A DNA stretch of 64,000 nt from Flavobacterium restrictum (GCF_007097245.1 NZ_VJZT01000010.1:1-64000); one strand, 5' to 3'; positions 16,080-25,046 are shown, numbered from the stretch's first letter. The notes: generated from the letters alone by a model not told the origin. Numbers and translations: made by a program.

Positions 16080-18227
16080 ATGAATACTATTTTTACTTGT
16101 CACAAAGACACAAAGACAGAACGATTTAATGCTAAATGTCTATTTTCTATTCTCTTTTCTCTCTTTTTTCTCTTTTCTTTCTCACAAGAAAAAGCAAAAG
16201 ACACCACTAGGGTGAATCAACTAGACGAAGTTTTGGTTGCTGCAGTTCGTGTAACTTCAAAAACACCCGTTTCGTTCAGCAATTTGACTAAAACCGAAAT
16301 TAAAACTCGAAATTTAGGACAAGATATTCCTATTTTAATGAATTATTTGCCCTCTGTAGTGACCACTTCTGATGCCGGAAATGGTGTGGGATATACTGGA
16401 ATTCGGGTGCGGGGCAGCGATGCAACTCGTGTAAACGTGACCATTAACGGAATTCCATATAACGACTCCGAAAGTCATGGCACCTATTGGGTCAACATGC
16501 CTGATTTTGCTTCTTCGGTAGAGAGTTTGCAGTTGCAACGTGGCGTGGGAACGTCTACCAATGGGGCAGGAGCTTTTGGCGCAAGCTTAAACATGCTCAC
16601 CGATTCGTATGCAAAAAAAGCGACTGGCGAGATTGCTAGCTCTTTTGGAAGTTTTAATACCTACAAAAATACCGTGAAATTCAGTACGGGATTGATGAAT
16701 GATCATTTTGAAATTGCGGGTCGTTTGTCTGCTTTAAAATCAGATGGATTTATTGATAGAGCCGCTTCTGACTTGAAATCGTATTTTTTACAAGGTACGT
16801 ATGTGGGCAAAACGACTTTGATTAAAGCATTGGCTTTTGGCGGAAAAGAAAAAACATACCAATCCTGGAACGGAACCGATGCGGAAACTATGAATAGCAA
16901 TCGAACATTTAATTCGGCTGGTATTTTTACGGATGAGTTTGGTAAAACACGTTTTTATGACAACGAGACCGATAATTACCAACAAGATCATTTTCAGTTG
17001 CATTGGAGTGAAAAAATATCCAAAAAATGGAACACCAATCTCGCTTTTCATTACACAAAAGGGAAGGGCTACTATGAAAACTATAAGGAGGATGCGTCCT
17101 TTGAGGATTATAATTTAGTACCAGTTGGCAATTTGACCACAACGGATGTAGTGCGCCAGAAATGGTTAGACAATGATTTTTATGGCACTACATTTTCGGC
17201 TACTTACAAAGAGGCAAAATGGAATGTGATTCTTGGAGGCGGGTATAATAAATACGAAGGCGATCATTATGGCAAAGTGATTTGGGCTCGTTATGCTTCG
17301 CAAAGCGAATTGGGAGATCATTATTATGATGATTTTGCGACTAAAACTGATGGTACTCTTTTTGCGAAAGCAAACTTTCAAGTAAGTGCCAAAATGAGTT
17401 TGTTTGGCGATTTGCAATATCGAAATGTACATTACAAAGCCAATAGTTGGGAAACAGGTTTGGTCAATGACTCGTTCCGTTTTTTTAATCCCAAAACAGG
17501 TTTGAATTTTGACATTAACAGCAAAAACAAGGTGTATGTGTCCTACGCAAGAGCCAATAGAGAACCCAATAGAACTGATTATGAGGGAGGAAATGCCAAG
17601 CCCGAAAAGCTAAATGACTTTGAGTTAGGATGGCGATTTACTGGAAATAAAGTACAGTTCAATACCAATGTGTATTATATGGCGTACAAAGACCAACTTA
17701 TTTTGACAGGAAAACTAGACGATGTAGGCAGTCCAATTCGTTCCAATAGCGAAAAAAGCTATCGTTTAGGACTGGAGGTTGATGCCACTATTGCGCTTTC
17801 GGAGCAGTTGGTACTTCGTCCTAATTTTACGTTGAGTAGCAATAAAAATCAAGCTTTGGCCGTGGCTGGCGAAAATTATGGAACTACAACTATTGCGTAT
17901 TCGCCATCAGTAATCATGGGGAATATTGTGGTGTATTCGCCTTTTGAGAATTGGCACTTTTCGCTTTTGCAAAAATTTGTGGGCGAACAATACATGAACA
18001 ATATCGAACTTTCAGCCGCAAAATTAGCTGATTATTTTGTCAATGATTTTAATGTTTCCTATGAAATAAAACCTAAATCGATTTTTAATTCAATTGTATT
18101 TCATGGTTTGATAAATAATTTTTTAGATAAAAAATACGTTTCAAATGGTTACATGTGGGATGTTTATCCGTATTATTATCCACAAGCAGGAATCAATTTT
18201 CTAGCAGGGATGACTTTAAAGTTTTAG
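16080..18227 (+). CDS. TonB-dependent outer-membrane receptor, probable thiamine uptake
   Basis: 715 aa. After a hydrophobic signal (CLFSILFSLFFLFSFSQ, about residues 20-36) come a TonB-box-like region (LDEVLVAAVRV), the plug domain (YTGIRVRGSDATRVNVTING, HGTYWVNMPDFASSVESLQL, RGVGTSTNGAGAFGASLNML) and a 22-strand barrel ending in GMTLKF. The TPP riboswitch upstream makes thiamine or its phosphates the likely ligand, as for other THI-regulated receptors of Bacteroidota. The first ~18 codons contain a CACAAAGACACAAAGACAGA stretch of intergenic-repeat character, so the native start may have shifted upstream. Confidence 0.9.
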   Translation: MNTIFTCHKDTKTERFNAKCLFSILFSLFFLFSFSQEKAKDTTRVNQLDEVLVAAVRVTSKTPVSFSNLTKTEIKTRNLGQDIPILMNYLPSVVTTSDAGNGVGYTGIRVRGSDATRVNVTINGIPYNDSESHGTYWVNMPDFASSVESLQLQRGVGTSTNGAGAFGASLNMLTDSYAKKATGEIASSFGSFNTYKNTVKFSTGLMNDHFEIAGRLSALKSDGFIDRAASDLKSYFLQGTYVGKTTLIKALAFGGKEKTYQSWNGTDAETMNSNRTFNSAGIFTDEFGKTRFYDNETDNYQQDHFQLHWSEKISKKWNTNLAFHYTKGKGYYENYKEDASFEDYNLVPVGNLTTTDVVRQKWLDNDFYGTTFSATYKEAKWNVILGGGYNKYEGDHYGKVIWARYASQSELGDHYYDDFATKTDGTLFAKANFQVSAKMSLFGDLQYRNVHYKANSWETGLVNDSFRFFNPKTGLNFDINSKNKVYVSYARANREPNRTDYEGGNAKPEKLNDFELGWRFTGNKVQFNTNVYYMAYKDQLILTGKLDDVGSPIRSNSEKSYRLGLEVDATIALSEQLVLRPNFTLSSNKNQALAVAGENYGTTTIAYSPSVIMGNIVVYSPFENWHFSLLQKFVGEQYMNNIELSAAKLADYFVNDFNVSYEIKPKSIFNSIVFHGLINNFLDKKYVSNGYMWDVYPYYYPQAGINFLAGMTLKF

Positions 18228-18240
18228 ATTTTAAACCCCA

Positions 18241-18283
18241 AAAAAAAATCCTGATGGTCTAAACGCTGTCAGGATTTTTTTTG
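18241..18283 (+). terminator. Terminator of the TonB receptor gene
   Basis: AATCCTGA (18247-18254) pairs with TCAGGATT (18269-18276), followed by a T-run. Confidence 0.88.
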
Positions 18284-18318
18284 TCAATTTTTTTTCGAAA
18301 AGTCTATAGTAAAAAGTA

Positions 18319-18732
18319 TTAATTGTACACTCGAAGAACAGTACCATTAACTTCAACTCGATATTGTTTTAACGGGTATTGAAGTCCGCCAAGCCCTGTG
18401 AATAAGCTATATGTGGTTTTATCACACCCACAAATAGCATTAATTCCATTTATTGTCATTGTCGAACAGGACGAAACCGCTTGATTTGGGCAAGCCGCAT
18501 CAAAGGCATTATAACCACTACCGGTGTTAAAAACAATGATGCCACTCACTCCAGCTCCGCCATAATAAATAGCATTACTCGGGTATTTTAGGTTAGAGTA
18601 CGTGGGCAAACTCATGTTGAGGTCAACCGTAAAAGTATAATTAGGGAGGTACGGATTTTTATTATTAAGGCTGTTAGGACTGCAACCAAGAAGCAGTGTC
18701 AAACAGAGCAAGGATAGCATTTTTTTGATCAT
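18319..18732 (-). CDS. Rieske-like lipoprotein lacking cluster histidines
   Basis: 137 aa. It begins with a lipoprotein signal, MIKKMLSLLCLTLLLGCS, with Cys17 as the lipidation site. The body resembles the small Rieske-type ferredoxin fold of Bacteroidota (YNAFDAACPNQ, CGCDKTTYSLFTGL, LKQYRVEVNGTVLRVYN). Rieske [2Fe-2S] clusters need C-x-H and C-x-x-H; here the positions read CPNQ and CGCD, so the histidines are absent and a classic cluster is unlikely. Probably faces the periplasm. It stands alone, convergent with the TonB receptor gene. Confidence 0.7.
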   Translation of the reverse strand: MIKKMLSLLCLTLLLGCSPNSLNNKNPYLPNYTFTVDLNMSLPTYSNLKYPSNAIYYGGAGVSGIIVFNTGSGYNAFDAACPNQAVSSCSTMTINGINAICGCDKTTYSLFTGLGGLQYPLKQYRVEVNGTVLRVYN

Positions 18733-18830
18733 TTTAAAATAAAGTAAAAGAATTAGCGAAACAAATTTAATTTATTTAACTTTGAAATAGATATCATTAA
18801 CAAATAATTATAGTCTAAACAAAATTATAG

Positions 18831-18838
18831 TATCTTTG
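18831..18838 (+). promoter_or_regulatory. -7 element of greA
   Basis: TATCTTTG matches TAnnTTTG; transcription would start near 18845, exactly at the following hairpin. Confidence 0.55.
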
Positions 18839-18845
18839 TGGAAAG

Positions 18846-18870
18846 AAATCCCGTCCTGATGGGATTTTTT
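18846..18870 (+). terminator. Terminator-like hairpin in the greA leader
   Basis: AAATCCC (18846-18852) pairs with GGGATTT (18861-18867) and runs into T's. It is at the very 5' end of the predicted leader, 23 bp before the ATG, so it looks like an attenuator and not a terminator for an upstream gene; nothing is transcribed into it on this strand. Confidence 0.55.
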
Positions 18871-18893
18871 CTATTTATATAAATCACCAAATT

Positions 18894-19370
18894 ATGAGCG
18901 CAATATCTTATTATACCCCAGAAGGATTAAAAAAATTAAGAGAAGAATTAGATTATTTAAAAAGCGTGATGCGTCCAAAAGCATCCCAAGATATAGCCGA
19001 GGCGCGAGATAAAGGCGATTTGTCCGAAAATGCCGAATACGATGCCGCCAAAGAAGCACAAGGAATGCTAGAAATGCGTATTGCCAAACTCGAAGCGGTG
19101 CATTCTAACGCACGATTAATTGACGAAACGAATCTTGATGTTTCAAAAGTATTGGTTCTATCGAATGTGAAAATCAAGAATCAATCCAATGGAATGGAAA
19201 TGAAATACACCTTGGTAGCCGAAAGTGAAGCCGATTTGAAAACGGGAAAAATATCCGTAACTTCCCCAATTGGAAAAGGATTATTAGGCAAAAAAATAGG
19301 CGAAGTGGCTGAAATTACAGTTCCAAATGGTGTTTTGAAATTCGAAATTTTAGAAATCTCTCGCGATTAA
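18894..19370 (+). CDS. greA: Transcription elongation factor GreA
   Basis: 158 aa, full length for the family. GreA enters the RNA polymerase secondary channel and stimulates cleavage of backtracked RNA. The N-terminal coiled coil carries the acidic tip DIAEARDKGDLSENAEYDAA, and the C-terminal FKBP-like domain ends SPIGKGLLGKKIGEVAEITVPNG. A terminator-like hairpin in its leader suggests control by premature termination, which is known for E. coli greA; here that is inference. Confidence 0.96.
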   Translation: MSAISYYTPEGLKKLREELDYLKSVMRPKASQDIAEARDKGDLSENAEYDAAKEAQGMLEMRIAKLEAVHSNARLIDETNLDVSKVLVLSNVKIKNQSNGMEMKYTLVAESEADLKTGKISVTSPIGKGLLGKKIGEVAEITVPNGVLKFEILEISRD

Positions 19371-19438
19371 TTGTATTTTTTTTGACTTCTTACTTGTTAA
19401 AAAAAAGCAACAAATTGTAACCAAAAATAATAATTGCG

Positions 19439-19825
19439 ATGAGTATATTCATGAAGATTATAAACGGTGAAATTCCGTGTTATAAAATTGCCGAAACCGA
19501 TGATTTTTTGGCTTTTTTGGATGTGAATCCAAATGCCAAAGGGCACACTCTTTGTATCCCCAAACAAGAAATTAATAAAATCTTCGATATCCCGGACGAT
19601 TTGTACCTTGGATTGATGCAGTTTTCTAAAAAAATTGCCATCGCTCTCGAAAAAACGATTCCTTGCAAACGAATTGGTATGGCCGTTATTGGGCTTGAAG
19701 TCCCACATGCGCATGTACACCTAATTCCTTTGAATGAAATGGATGAAATGCGTTTTCAAAATAAAGTCCAAATGACCAAAGAGGAGTTCGAAAAATTAGC
19801 AATCCAAATTCAGAACAATCTATAA
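19439..19825 (+). CDS. HIT family nucleotide hydrolase/transferase
   Basis: 128 aa. The histidine triad HAHVHLIPL is near residue 90, preceded by the HIT fold starts IPCYKIAETDDFLAFLDVNP and KGHTLCIPKQ. HIT proteins of this Hint-like group hydrolyse adenosine phosphoramidates. It lies 68 bp after greA in the same direction. Confidence 0.93.
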   Translation: MSIFMKIINGEIPCYKIAETDDFLAFLDVNPNAKGHTLCIPKQEINKIFDIPDDLYLGLMQFSKKIAIALEKTIPCKRIGMAVIGLEVPHAHVHLIPLNEMDEMRFQNKVQMTKEEFEKLAIQIQNNL

Positions 19826-19913
19826 AAAGCCTACTTAATATAAACAAACACGAATTGAAGCACTTTTTTAAGATGTGATTTTCGTGTTTTTTAGTGTCTT
19901 AAATATTTTTAGA

Positions 19914-21086
19914 ATGAAAAAAATAGTGTTCTTTTTGAGTTTTTTATGCTCTCTATTGGGGAATGGGCAAACGCAATCTATTTACTCGAAAATTGATTCC
20001 AAGATGGCAGTTATGCCAAAGAGTTATGCAACAACTACCACTGGAATTGCAAGCTACATAAACGCAAATTTCAATACCGAATCCGATAAAGTTAGAGCCG
20101 CATTTTTCTGGACAGCAACCACTATAAGTTACGACATTGCGAACATAAACACCATTGATTACAACACCACTTCCGAGCAAAAAATTAATGCCACTTTGAG
20201 CAGTCATAAAGGAGTTTGTATCCATTATGCCGAAGTGTTCAACTCGATTGCGAATCAAGTTGGAGTAAAATCCTACGTCGTTCATGGCTATACGAAACAG
20301 TTTGGTGCCATAGCCACAGTAGCGCATGCTTGGTGCTCCGTCAAGATTGATTCGAAATGGTGGTTGATGGATCCTACTTGGGGTGCTGGATATGTAGATA
20401 AACAAAAATATTTTCGAAAATTGAATGCTATTTATTTCAAAATGACACCTTCGGCGGCTATTGCTACTCACATGCCTTTTGATTATTTGTGGCAATTTTT
20501 AAGTTTTCCTATTTCAAATCAAGAATTTATTTCTGGTAAATTAGAAGCAAATACAACCAAAAAGAAGTTTGATTTTGAGTCCGAAATACTAAAACAAGAA
20601 AACGCATTAGCTGCGGATAAAATTTTTGATGCCACCGTTCGAATTGAAAAAAATGGTATTAAAAACAATTTGATTCAAGACTATTGGATCTATAAAAAGA
20701 AAGAATTAGAAAACATAAGGCAAAATGAAACTAATGCTAAGTTTTCGATTCTTGTCACCGAGAGTAATCAAGCTATTTTGCTATATAATGATTTTATTGG
20801 GTATCGCAACAAGCAATTTAAACCCACCTTGCCAGATGATGTCCTTCTAAAGATGATTCAAGAACCCAAAGAACAGCTTTTGAAATGTCAAAATCAGTTG
20901 GATTATTTAGAGCCAGTAAATGAGGAAAATAGAACAAATGTGACCGCTGTGCGGCAAAATGTAGCAAGTGTTTTAGAACAAGTCAAAGATCAAGAAAAGT
21001 TTGTTTTAGACTATTTAAGCAAAGGAAAAGGCGCTAGAAAAGCGATGTTTACCAAAATGAAATGGTTTGGAATTCCTTTGAATTAA
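19914..21086 (+). CDS. Exported transglutaminase-like domain protein
   Basis: 390 aa from ATG 19914. An N-terminal signal peptide (MKKIVFFLSFLCSLLGNGQ) is followed by a transglutaminase-like core with the full Cys-His-Asp set: HKGVCIHYAEVFNSIAN (Cys), VAHAWCSVKID (His) and WWLMDPTWGAGY (Asp). These domains in bacteria are usually cysteine peptidases or cross-linking enzymes in the periplasm. The C-terminal third is helical and charged. An upstream in-frame start at 19875 would spoil the signal peptide. The 3' end is 2 bp from the convergent sensor kinase gene. Confidence 0.85.
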   Translation: MKKIVFFLSFLCSLLGNGQTQSIYSKIDSKMAVMPKSYATTTTGIASYINANFNTESDKVRAAFFWTATTISYDIANINTIDYNTTSEQKINATLSSHKGVCIHYAEVFNSIANQVGVKSYVVHGYTKQFGAIATVAHAWCSVKIDSKWWLMDPTWGAGYVDKQKYFRKLNAIYFKMTPSAAIATHMPFDYLWQFLSFPISNQEFISGKLEANTTKKKFDFESEILKQENALAADKIFDATVRIEKNGIKNNLIQDYWIYKKKELENIRQNETNAKFSILVTESNQAILLYNDFIGYRNKQFKPTLPDDVLLKMIQEPKEQLLKCQNQLDYLEPVNEENRTNVTAVRQNVASVLEQVKDQEKFVLDYLSKGKGARKAMFTKMKWFGIPLN

Positions 21087-21087
21087 C

Positions 21088-22254
21088 TTAACTTGGTGTC
21101 GTTCCTTTTTTAGGAATGCGATAGCCAATTTGTATGGTAGTTCCTTTTCCAATTTCGGATTGCAGTACTTTTATGGTGCCTTTGTGGTATTCCTCTACGA
21201 TTCTTTTGGTTAACGAAAGCCCCAATCCCCAGCCTCTTTTTTTGGTTGTAAAGCCAGGTTCAAAAATGGTTTTGAATTGTTTTTTTTGAATTCCGCTTCC
21301 TGTATCCGTAACGTTTATTTTTAGAAAATCGCCTTCAAGCTCAATAGTCAAACCAAGTTTTCCCTTGCCTTTCATGGCATCGATAGCGTTTTTGACTAAA
21401 TTTTCGATAGTCCAACTGTGCAATGTCGGGTTGAGGAATAACATTACGGGTTGATTTGGACTTTTGGATGAAAATTCGATTTGTTTCGAAAAACGAGATT
21501 GTAAATAATCATAGGATTGTAACGTTTCGGCAATAATATCCTTGTTTTCTAATTTGGGTTCCGAGCCAATTTTCGAAAAGCGATCCGTTATGGTTTGTAA
21601 TCGGTCAATGTCTTTTTCTATTTCTAGCGTCGTACTTTCGGCTACATTGTCAATTTTTAATAATTCGACCCAACCTATTAACGACGATAGCGGAGTACCA
21701 ATTTGATGCGCTGTTTCCTTTGCCATTCCAGCCCAAAGCTTGTTTTGTGTCGCTATTTTGGTGCTTTTATAAAAGTTATAGACCAAAGCGCCAAACAAAA
21801 CTATAATCAACAATAAGGCAATGGGATAATATTTTAATTTATTCAATAACGAAGAATTTCCATAATACAATTTTTGAAATTTCCCGGGGCCATATTCTAT
21901 TAAAATGGGATCATTTTCGTTTTTTAGCCTGTTCAAAAAATCTCTAGAAAGAGTTTTATTTTTGATAATCGCCTCCTCGATATTTACATTGTTTATAATG
22001 TTGTCATTCTCGGTCATTAATATAGGAATCGAGGTGTTGTTGCTAATTATTTGTAATGGCAATTCTACATCGGTGTTTTCGCCAGCATTTTCGAGGGTTT
22101 TTTGAGCATTTGCCCAAAGATTCATTTTTAAACGTTCTTCATTTTTAAAAATTTGAAAAAAAGTATAGGTGTTCCAAAGGATTAAGGAAATGATTAAAAA
22201 GGAAATCGCAATAAGAATCCAGCGAGTTGTATTTCTTCTTTCGGAAAAAAGCAT
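21088..22254 (-). CDS. Sensor histidine kinase
   Basis: 388 aa inner-membrane protein. Two transmembrane helices (about 12-33 and 138-158) enclose a periplasmic sensor of about 100 residues. The cytoplasmic part has the phospho-acceptor H-box (MAKETAHQIGTPLSSLIGW), N-box (ENLVKNAIDAM), G1 (DTGSGI) and G2 (GWGLGLSLTKRIVEEYHKG) of a complete HisKA/HATPase kinase. No response regulator is next to it, so it is an orphan here and its signal is unknown. Confidence 0.92.
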   Translation of the reverse strand: MLFSERRNTTRWILIAISFLIISLILWNTYTFFQIFKNEERLKMNLWANAQKTLENAGENTDVELPLQIISNNTSIPILMTENDNIINNVNIEEAIIKNKTLSRDFLNRLKNENDPILIEYGPGKFQKLYYGNSSLLNKLKYYPIALLLIIVLFGALVYNFYKSTKIATQNKLWAGMAKETAHQIGTPLSSLIGWVELLKIDNVAESTTLEIEKDIDRLQTITDRFSKIGSEPKLENKDIIAETLQSYDYLQSRFSKQIEFSSKSPNQPVMLFLNPTLHSWTIENLVKNAIDAMKGKGKLGLTIELEGDFLKINVTDTGSGIQKKQFKTIFEPGFTTKKRGWGLGLSLTKRIVEEYHKGTIKVLQSEIGKGTTIQIGYRIPKKGTTPS

Positions 22255-22434
22255 AAATTGTTTTTTGAATATAAATATAACGAAATAAAAGCATTGGTAT
22301 TTTAGTTTGAAATAAAGATTTTTTTTCAGGATTGAATTACAGCAGGATGATTTTTAGTTTTTTTAGTTTTTTATTCTAAATAAAGTCTCTGTTTTAAATC
22401 CAAATAATTTTGAATAATAGCTCTTCTAGAAACC

Positions 22435-22465
22435 TTGTCTACTATTCAAGAAGTTAGTATATTTG
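22435..22465 (+). promoter_or_regulatory. Promoter of the DUF3127 gene
   Basis: TTG (22435-22437), 20-nt spacer, TATATTTG (22458-22465): a full Flavobacteriia-type promoter. It implies a ~150-nt leader. Apart from this, the 368-bp gap 22255-22622 shows only AT-rich sequence with no ORF. Confidence 0.6.
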
Positions 22466-22622
22466 TAAAACAAAATGGTATTGCAATAGTAATTTTATGT
22501 TGCAATTGTATTCAAAAGGCAAGTAAAAGTCAATAAATAAGGGGTTTTAATCCTTTTTTTGGGCTTTGAAAGGGTTGGCTACCAATGGAAATTAATTTAA
22601 ACAACAATAAATACTAGCGAAG

Positions 22623-23006
22623 ATGGAAGTTACAGGAAAAATTAAAATGATTGATCAAACTAAAGAAGTTGGTTCAGCAGGATTCAAAAAAAGAGACGTA
22701 GTTGTGACTACTGATGAGCAATATCCACAACATATTTCGGTGCAGTTTGTTCAAGACAAATGCGAATTGTTGAACAATTATCAAGTTGGTGATAATGTAA
22801 AAATTGATATCAATTTAAGAGGTAGAGAATGGACAAATAACCAAGGCGAACTTGTTTATTTTAACAGTATAGTAGGATGGAGAATAGGAAAAGTGCAAGC
22901 TGAAAGTGCAAGTGCTCCAGCGCAAGCTCCGCCAATGCCTGCCGCAGCTGCTTTTGCACCAGCAACAAACATAAACGAAGAAGAAGCAGACGATTTACCT
23001 TTCTAG
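22623..23006 (+). CDS. DUF3127 OB-fold protein (single-strand-binding-like)
   Basis: 127 aa. It starts MEVTGKIKMIDQTKEVGSAG and contains VQFVQDKCELLNNYQVGDNV and GREWTNNQGELVYFNSIVGWRI, the DUF3127 signature. The fold resembles a short OB domain as in SSB proteins. The C-terminal tail is Ala/Pro-rich and ends in an acidic EEEADDLPF, closely like the SSB C-terminal tip that recruits partner proteins. A role in single-strand DNA binding is likely by analogy but not proven. Confidence 0.85.
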   Translation: MEVTGKIKMIDQTKEVGSAGFKKRDVVVTTDEQYPQHISVQFVQDKCELLNNYQVGDNVKIDINLRGREWTNNQGELVYFNSIVGWRIGKVQAESASAPAQAPPMPAAAAFAPATNINEEEADDLPF

Positions 23007-23032
23007 TTTTAGAGAAAGAATTTGCAATGAAG

Positions 23033-23074
23033 AAGTTAGAAGTTTGAGGCGTACTTGAACTTCTAACTTTTTTT
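23033..23074 (+). terminator. Terminator of the DUF3127 gene
   Basis: A 12-bp stem, AAGTTAGAAGTT (23033-23044) with AACTTCTAACTT (23058-23069), followed by T's. Confidence 0.88.
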
Positions 23075-23122
23075 ATTGCACCTATTTTTGTTATTGAAAT
23101 TGCACTTGAATTTTGAAATAAA

Positions 23123-23761
23123 ATGTATTATCTAACCCAAGAATTATTTTTTCCTCCCGTTTCGCAAGCTAATTTGGATGGGATTTTGGCCATCGGAGGC
23201 GATTTGTCACCCGAGCGTTTGTTGCTTGCTTATAAAAGCGGTATTTTTCCTTGGTTTAATGCTGGTGAACCCATAATTTGGTGGTCACCTAATCCTAGAA
23301 TGGTCTTGTTTTTGGACGAATTGGTGGTTTCCAAAAGTATGCGAAACATCCTAAACCGAAATATTTTTAGCGTTACTTTCAACCAGAATTTTAGGGACGT
23401 TATTTCCAACTGCCAACAAGCAAAACGGGATGGACAAACGGGAACATGGATATCCAACGAAATGATCGAAGCCTATTGCAAATTGAATGAGTTGGGAATT
23501 GCCAAATCTGTCGAAGTTTGGCAAAACAATGAATTAGTTGGTGGTTTGTACGGTATCGATTTGGGTCACGTTTTTTGTGGCGAAAGTATGTTTTCCAAGG
23601 TTTCTAATGCTTCCAAAGTAGGATTTATAGCCCTGACAAAGCAACTTAAAAATGATAATTATCGCCTATTGGATTGCCAAGTGTATAATGAACATCTCGA
23701 AAGTTTGGGCTGCCGCAAAATTGATAGAGTTGATTTTGTTGCAATTTTGAAATCAAAATAA
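23123..23761 (+). CDS. aat: Leucyl/phenylalanyl-tRNA--protein transferase
   Basis: 212 aa. Aat adds Leu or Phe from tRNA to proteins with N-terminal Arg or Lys, marking them for the ClpAP N-degron pathway. Motifs: LFFPPVSQANLDGILAIGGD, AYKSGIFPWFN, IIWWSPNPRMVLF, GTWISNEMIEAY, ESMFSKVSNASKVGF. Full length. It ends 3 bp before the convergent tag gene. Confidence 0.95.
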   Translation: MYYLTQELFFPPVSQANLDGILAIGGDLSPERLLLAYKSGIFPWFNAGEPIIWWSPNPRMVLFLDELVVSKSMRNILNRNIFSVTFNQNFRDVISNCQQAKRDGQTGTWISNEMIEAYCKLNELGIAKSVEVWQNNELVGGLYGIDLGHVFCGESMFSKVSNASKVGFIALTKQLKNDNYRLLDCQVYNEHLESLGCRKIDRVDFVAILKSK

Positions 23762-23764
23762 TTG

Positions 23765-24328
23765 TTATTCATTTCTTTTCCAGCAATCGGCCACATGATC
23801 GTTAACCATTCCTGTAGCTTGCATGTGTGCATAAACTACCGTGGAACCTACAAATTTGAAGCCTCGTTTTTTTAAATCTTTGCTAATTTTGTCCGATAGT
23901 GGCGTGGTGGCAGTGACTTCTTTTAAAGATTTTCGATTGTTATCGATTGGTTTTCCATTTACAAAATCCCAAATGTAGGTAGAAAAACTGCCAAATTCTT
24001 CTTGGATTTTTATATAGTTTTGAGCGTTAGTCACCGCTGAATAGACTTTGAGTTTGTTGCGAATGATACCTGCGTCCAAAAGCAATTCCTGAATTTTATC
24101 ATCAGTATAAAGGGCTATTTTTTGATAGTCGAAATTATCAAAAGCCTTGCGGAAATTTTCTCTTTTGTTGAGAATAGTAATCCAACTCAAACCGGCTTGA
24201 AAGGTTTCTAGCAGCAAAAATTCGAATAAGGTAGCATCGTCATATACGGGAACGCCCCATTCTTCGTCGTGGTATTTTTGATACAGTTGGCTGGAATTGC
24301 ACCAGTTGCATCTTTTTTTATCGTCCAT
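23765..24328 (-). CDS. tag: DNA-3-methyladenine glycosylase I
   Basis: 187 aa. Tag removes 3-methyladenine from alkylated DNA. It has the N-terminal zinc-ligand region (RCNWCNSSQ, YHDEEWGVPVYDD), LLETFQAGLSWITILNKRENF with the catalytic-pocket residues, and the C-terminal zinc ligands in MVNDHVADCW. A longer frame to 24367 exists but would overlap the yhhQ gene end; ATG 24328 lies 2 bp after the yhhQ stop codon and gives the family N-terminus. Confidence 0.94.
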   Translation of the reverse strand: MDDKKRCNWCNSSQLYQKYHDEEWGVPVYDDATLFEFLLLETFQAGLSWITILNKRENFRKAFDNFDYQKIALYTDDKIQELLLDAGIIRNKLKVYSAVTNAQNYIKIQEEFGSFSTYIWDFVNGKPIDNNRKSLKEVTATTPLSDKISKDLKKRGFKFVGSTVVYAHMQATGMVNDHVADCWKRNE

Positions 24329-24330
24329 AT

Positions 24331-24984
24331 TTAGTGTTCCGTTTCCGAAATGTATTTTTTTATCCAATGATGCGCCAAGTATATGATGGGTGTTAGTAAA
24401 ACGGCAACTCCCAATTTAAAAACATAACCCGTAATTGCCGAGGTTATAAAAGTGTCGAACGTTATTTTTCCGGGTAACCAAAAAGCAATTCCAAGTACGA
24501 TAAAACTATCAAATAATTGTGAAACTACAGTAGATCCCGTGGTACGCAACCATATTTTACGCTCACCAGTTTTGTTCTTGAAATACCAAAAAACCGTAAC
24601 ATCAATCAATTGCGAAACCATAAAGGCAATAATACTCCCCACAATTATCCACATACTTTGCCCAAAAACGGCTTGAAATTGTGTGTCGTTTACGGGACTA
24701 ATCCCTTTGGCAGCGGGAATTCCTATGGCTAGTAACAAAATGATAAAGGCATACGCAATCAAGCAAGCGGTGATAAAAGAGAGTTTTCGGACTCCTTTTT
24801 CGCCAAAATATTCATTGATTAAATCAGTTGTTAAAAAAACGATTGGCCAAGGCAAAATACCAATACTCATGACAAATGGGCCTATTTGGATGAGTTTCCC
24901 CCCAATTAATTCGGCTACGACTGCATTAGTTATAAAAATGCCTGCTAGGATTACAAATACGATTTCTTTTTTGGTTTTAAACAT
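24331..24984 (-). CDS. Queuosine precursor transporter, YhhQ/VUT family
   Basis: 217 aa, about six transmembrane helices. Signatures of the COG1738 family are ELIGGKLIQIGPFVMSIGILPWPIVFLTTDLINEYFGEKGVR and SQLIDVTVFWYFK, TTGSTVVSQLFDSFIV (given here as separate short blocks of a continuous region). These proteins import queuine precursors such as preQ0/preQ1 for tRNA modification. ATG 24984 (MFKTKKEI) is preferred; a start six codons upstream is possible. It is coupled to tag. Confidence 0.88.
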   Translation of the reverse strand: MFKTKKEIVFVILAGIFITNAVVAELIGGKLIQIGPFVMSIGILPWPIVFLTTDLINEYFGEKGVRKLSFITACLIAYAFIILLLAIGIPAAKGISPVNDTQFQAVFGQSMWIIVGSIIAFMVSQLIDVTVFWYFKNKTGERKIWLRTTGSTVVSQLFDSFIVLGIAFWLPGKITFDTFITSAITGYVFKLGVAVLLTPIIYLAHHWIKKYISETEH

Positions 24985-25046
24985 AAAAATTTGGTTTTCC
25001 AAATTTAGTATTTTATTTTTATTTTTGAAAATGTGTGTTGAATTAA

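Noticed and set aside
15840..16080. AT-rich ATAATTCATAATT repeat as a replication origin
   Set aside because: No DnaA-box cluster or origin genes; the same AT-rich repeat recurs in other intergenic gaps.
16335..17432. Several minus-strand ORFs of 60-90 aa
   Set aside because: All antisense to the TonB receptor, without start signals or family features.
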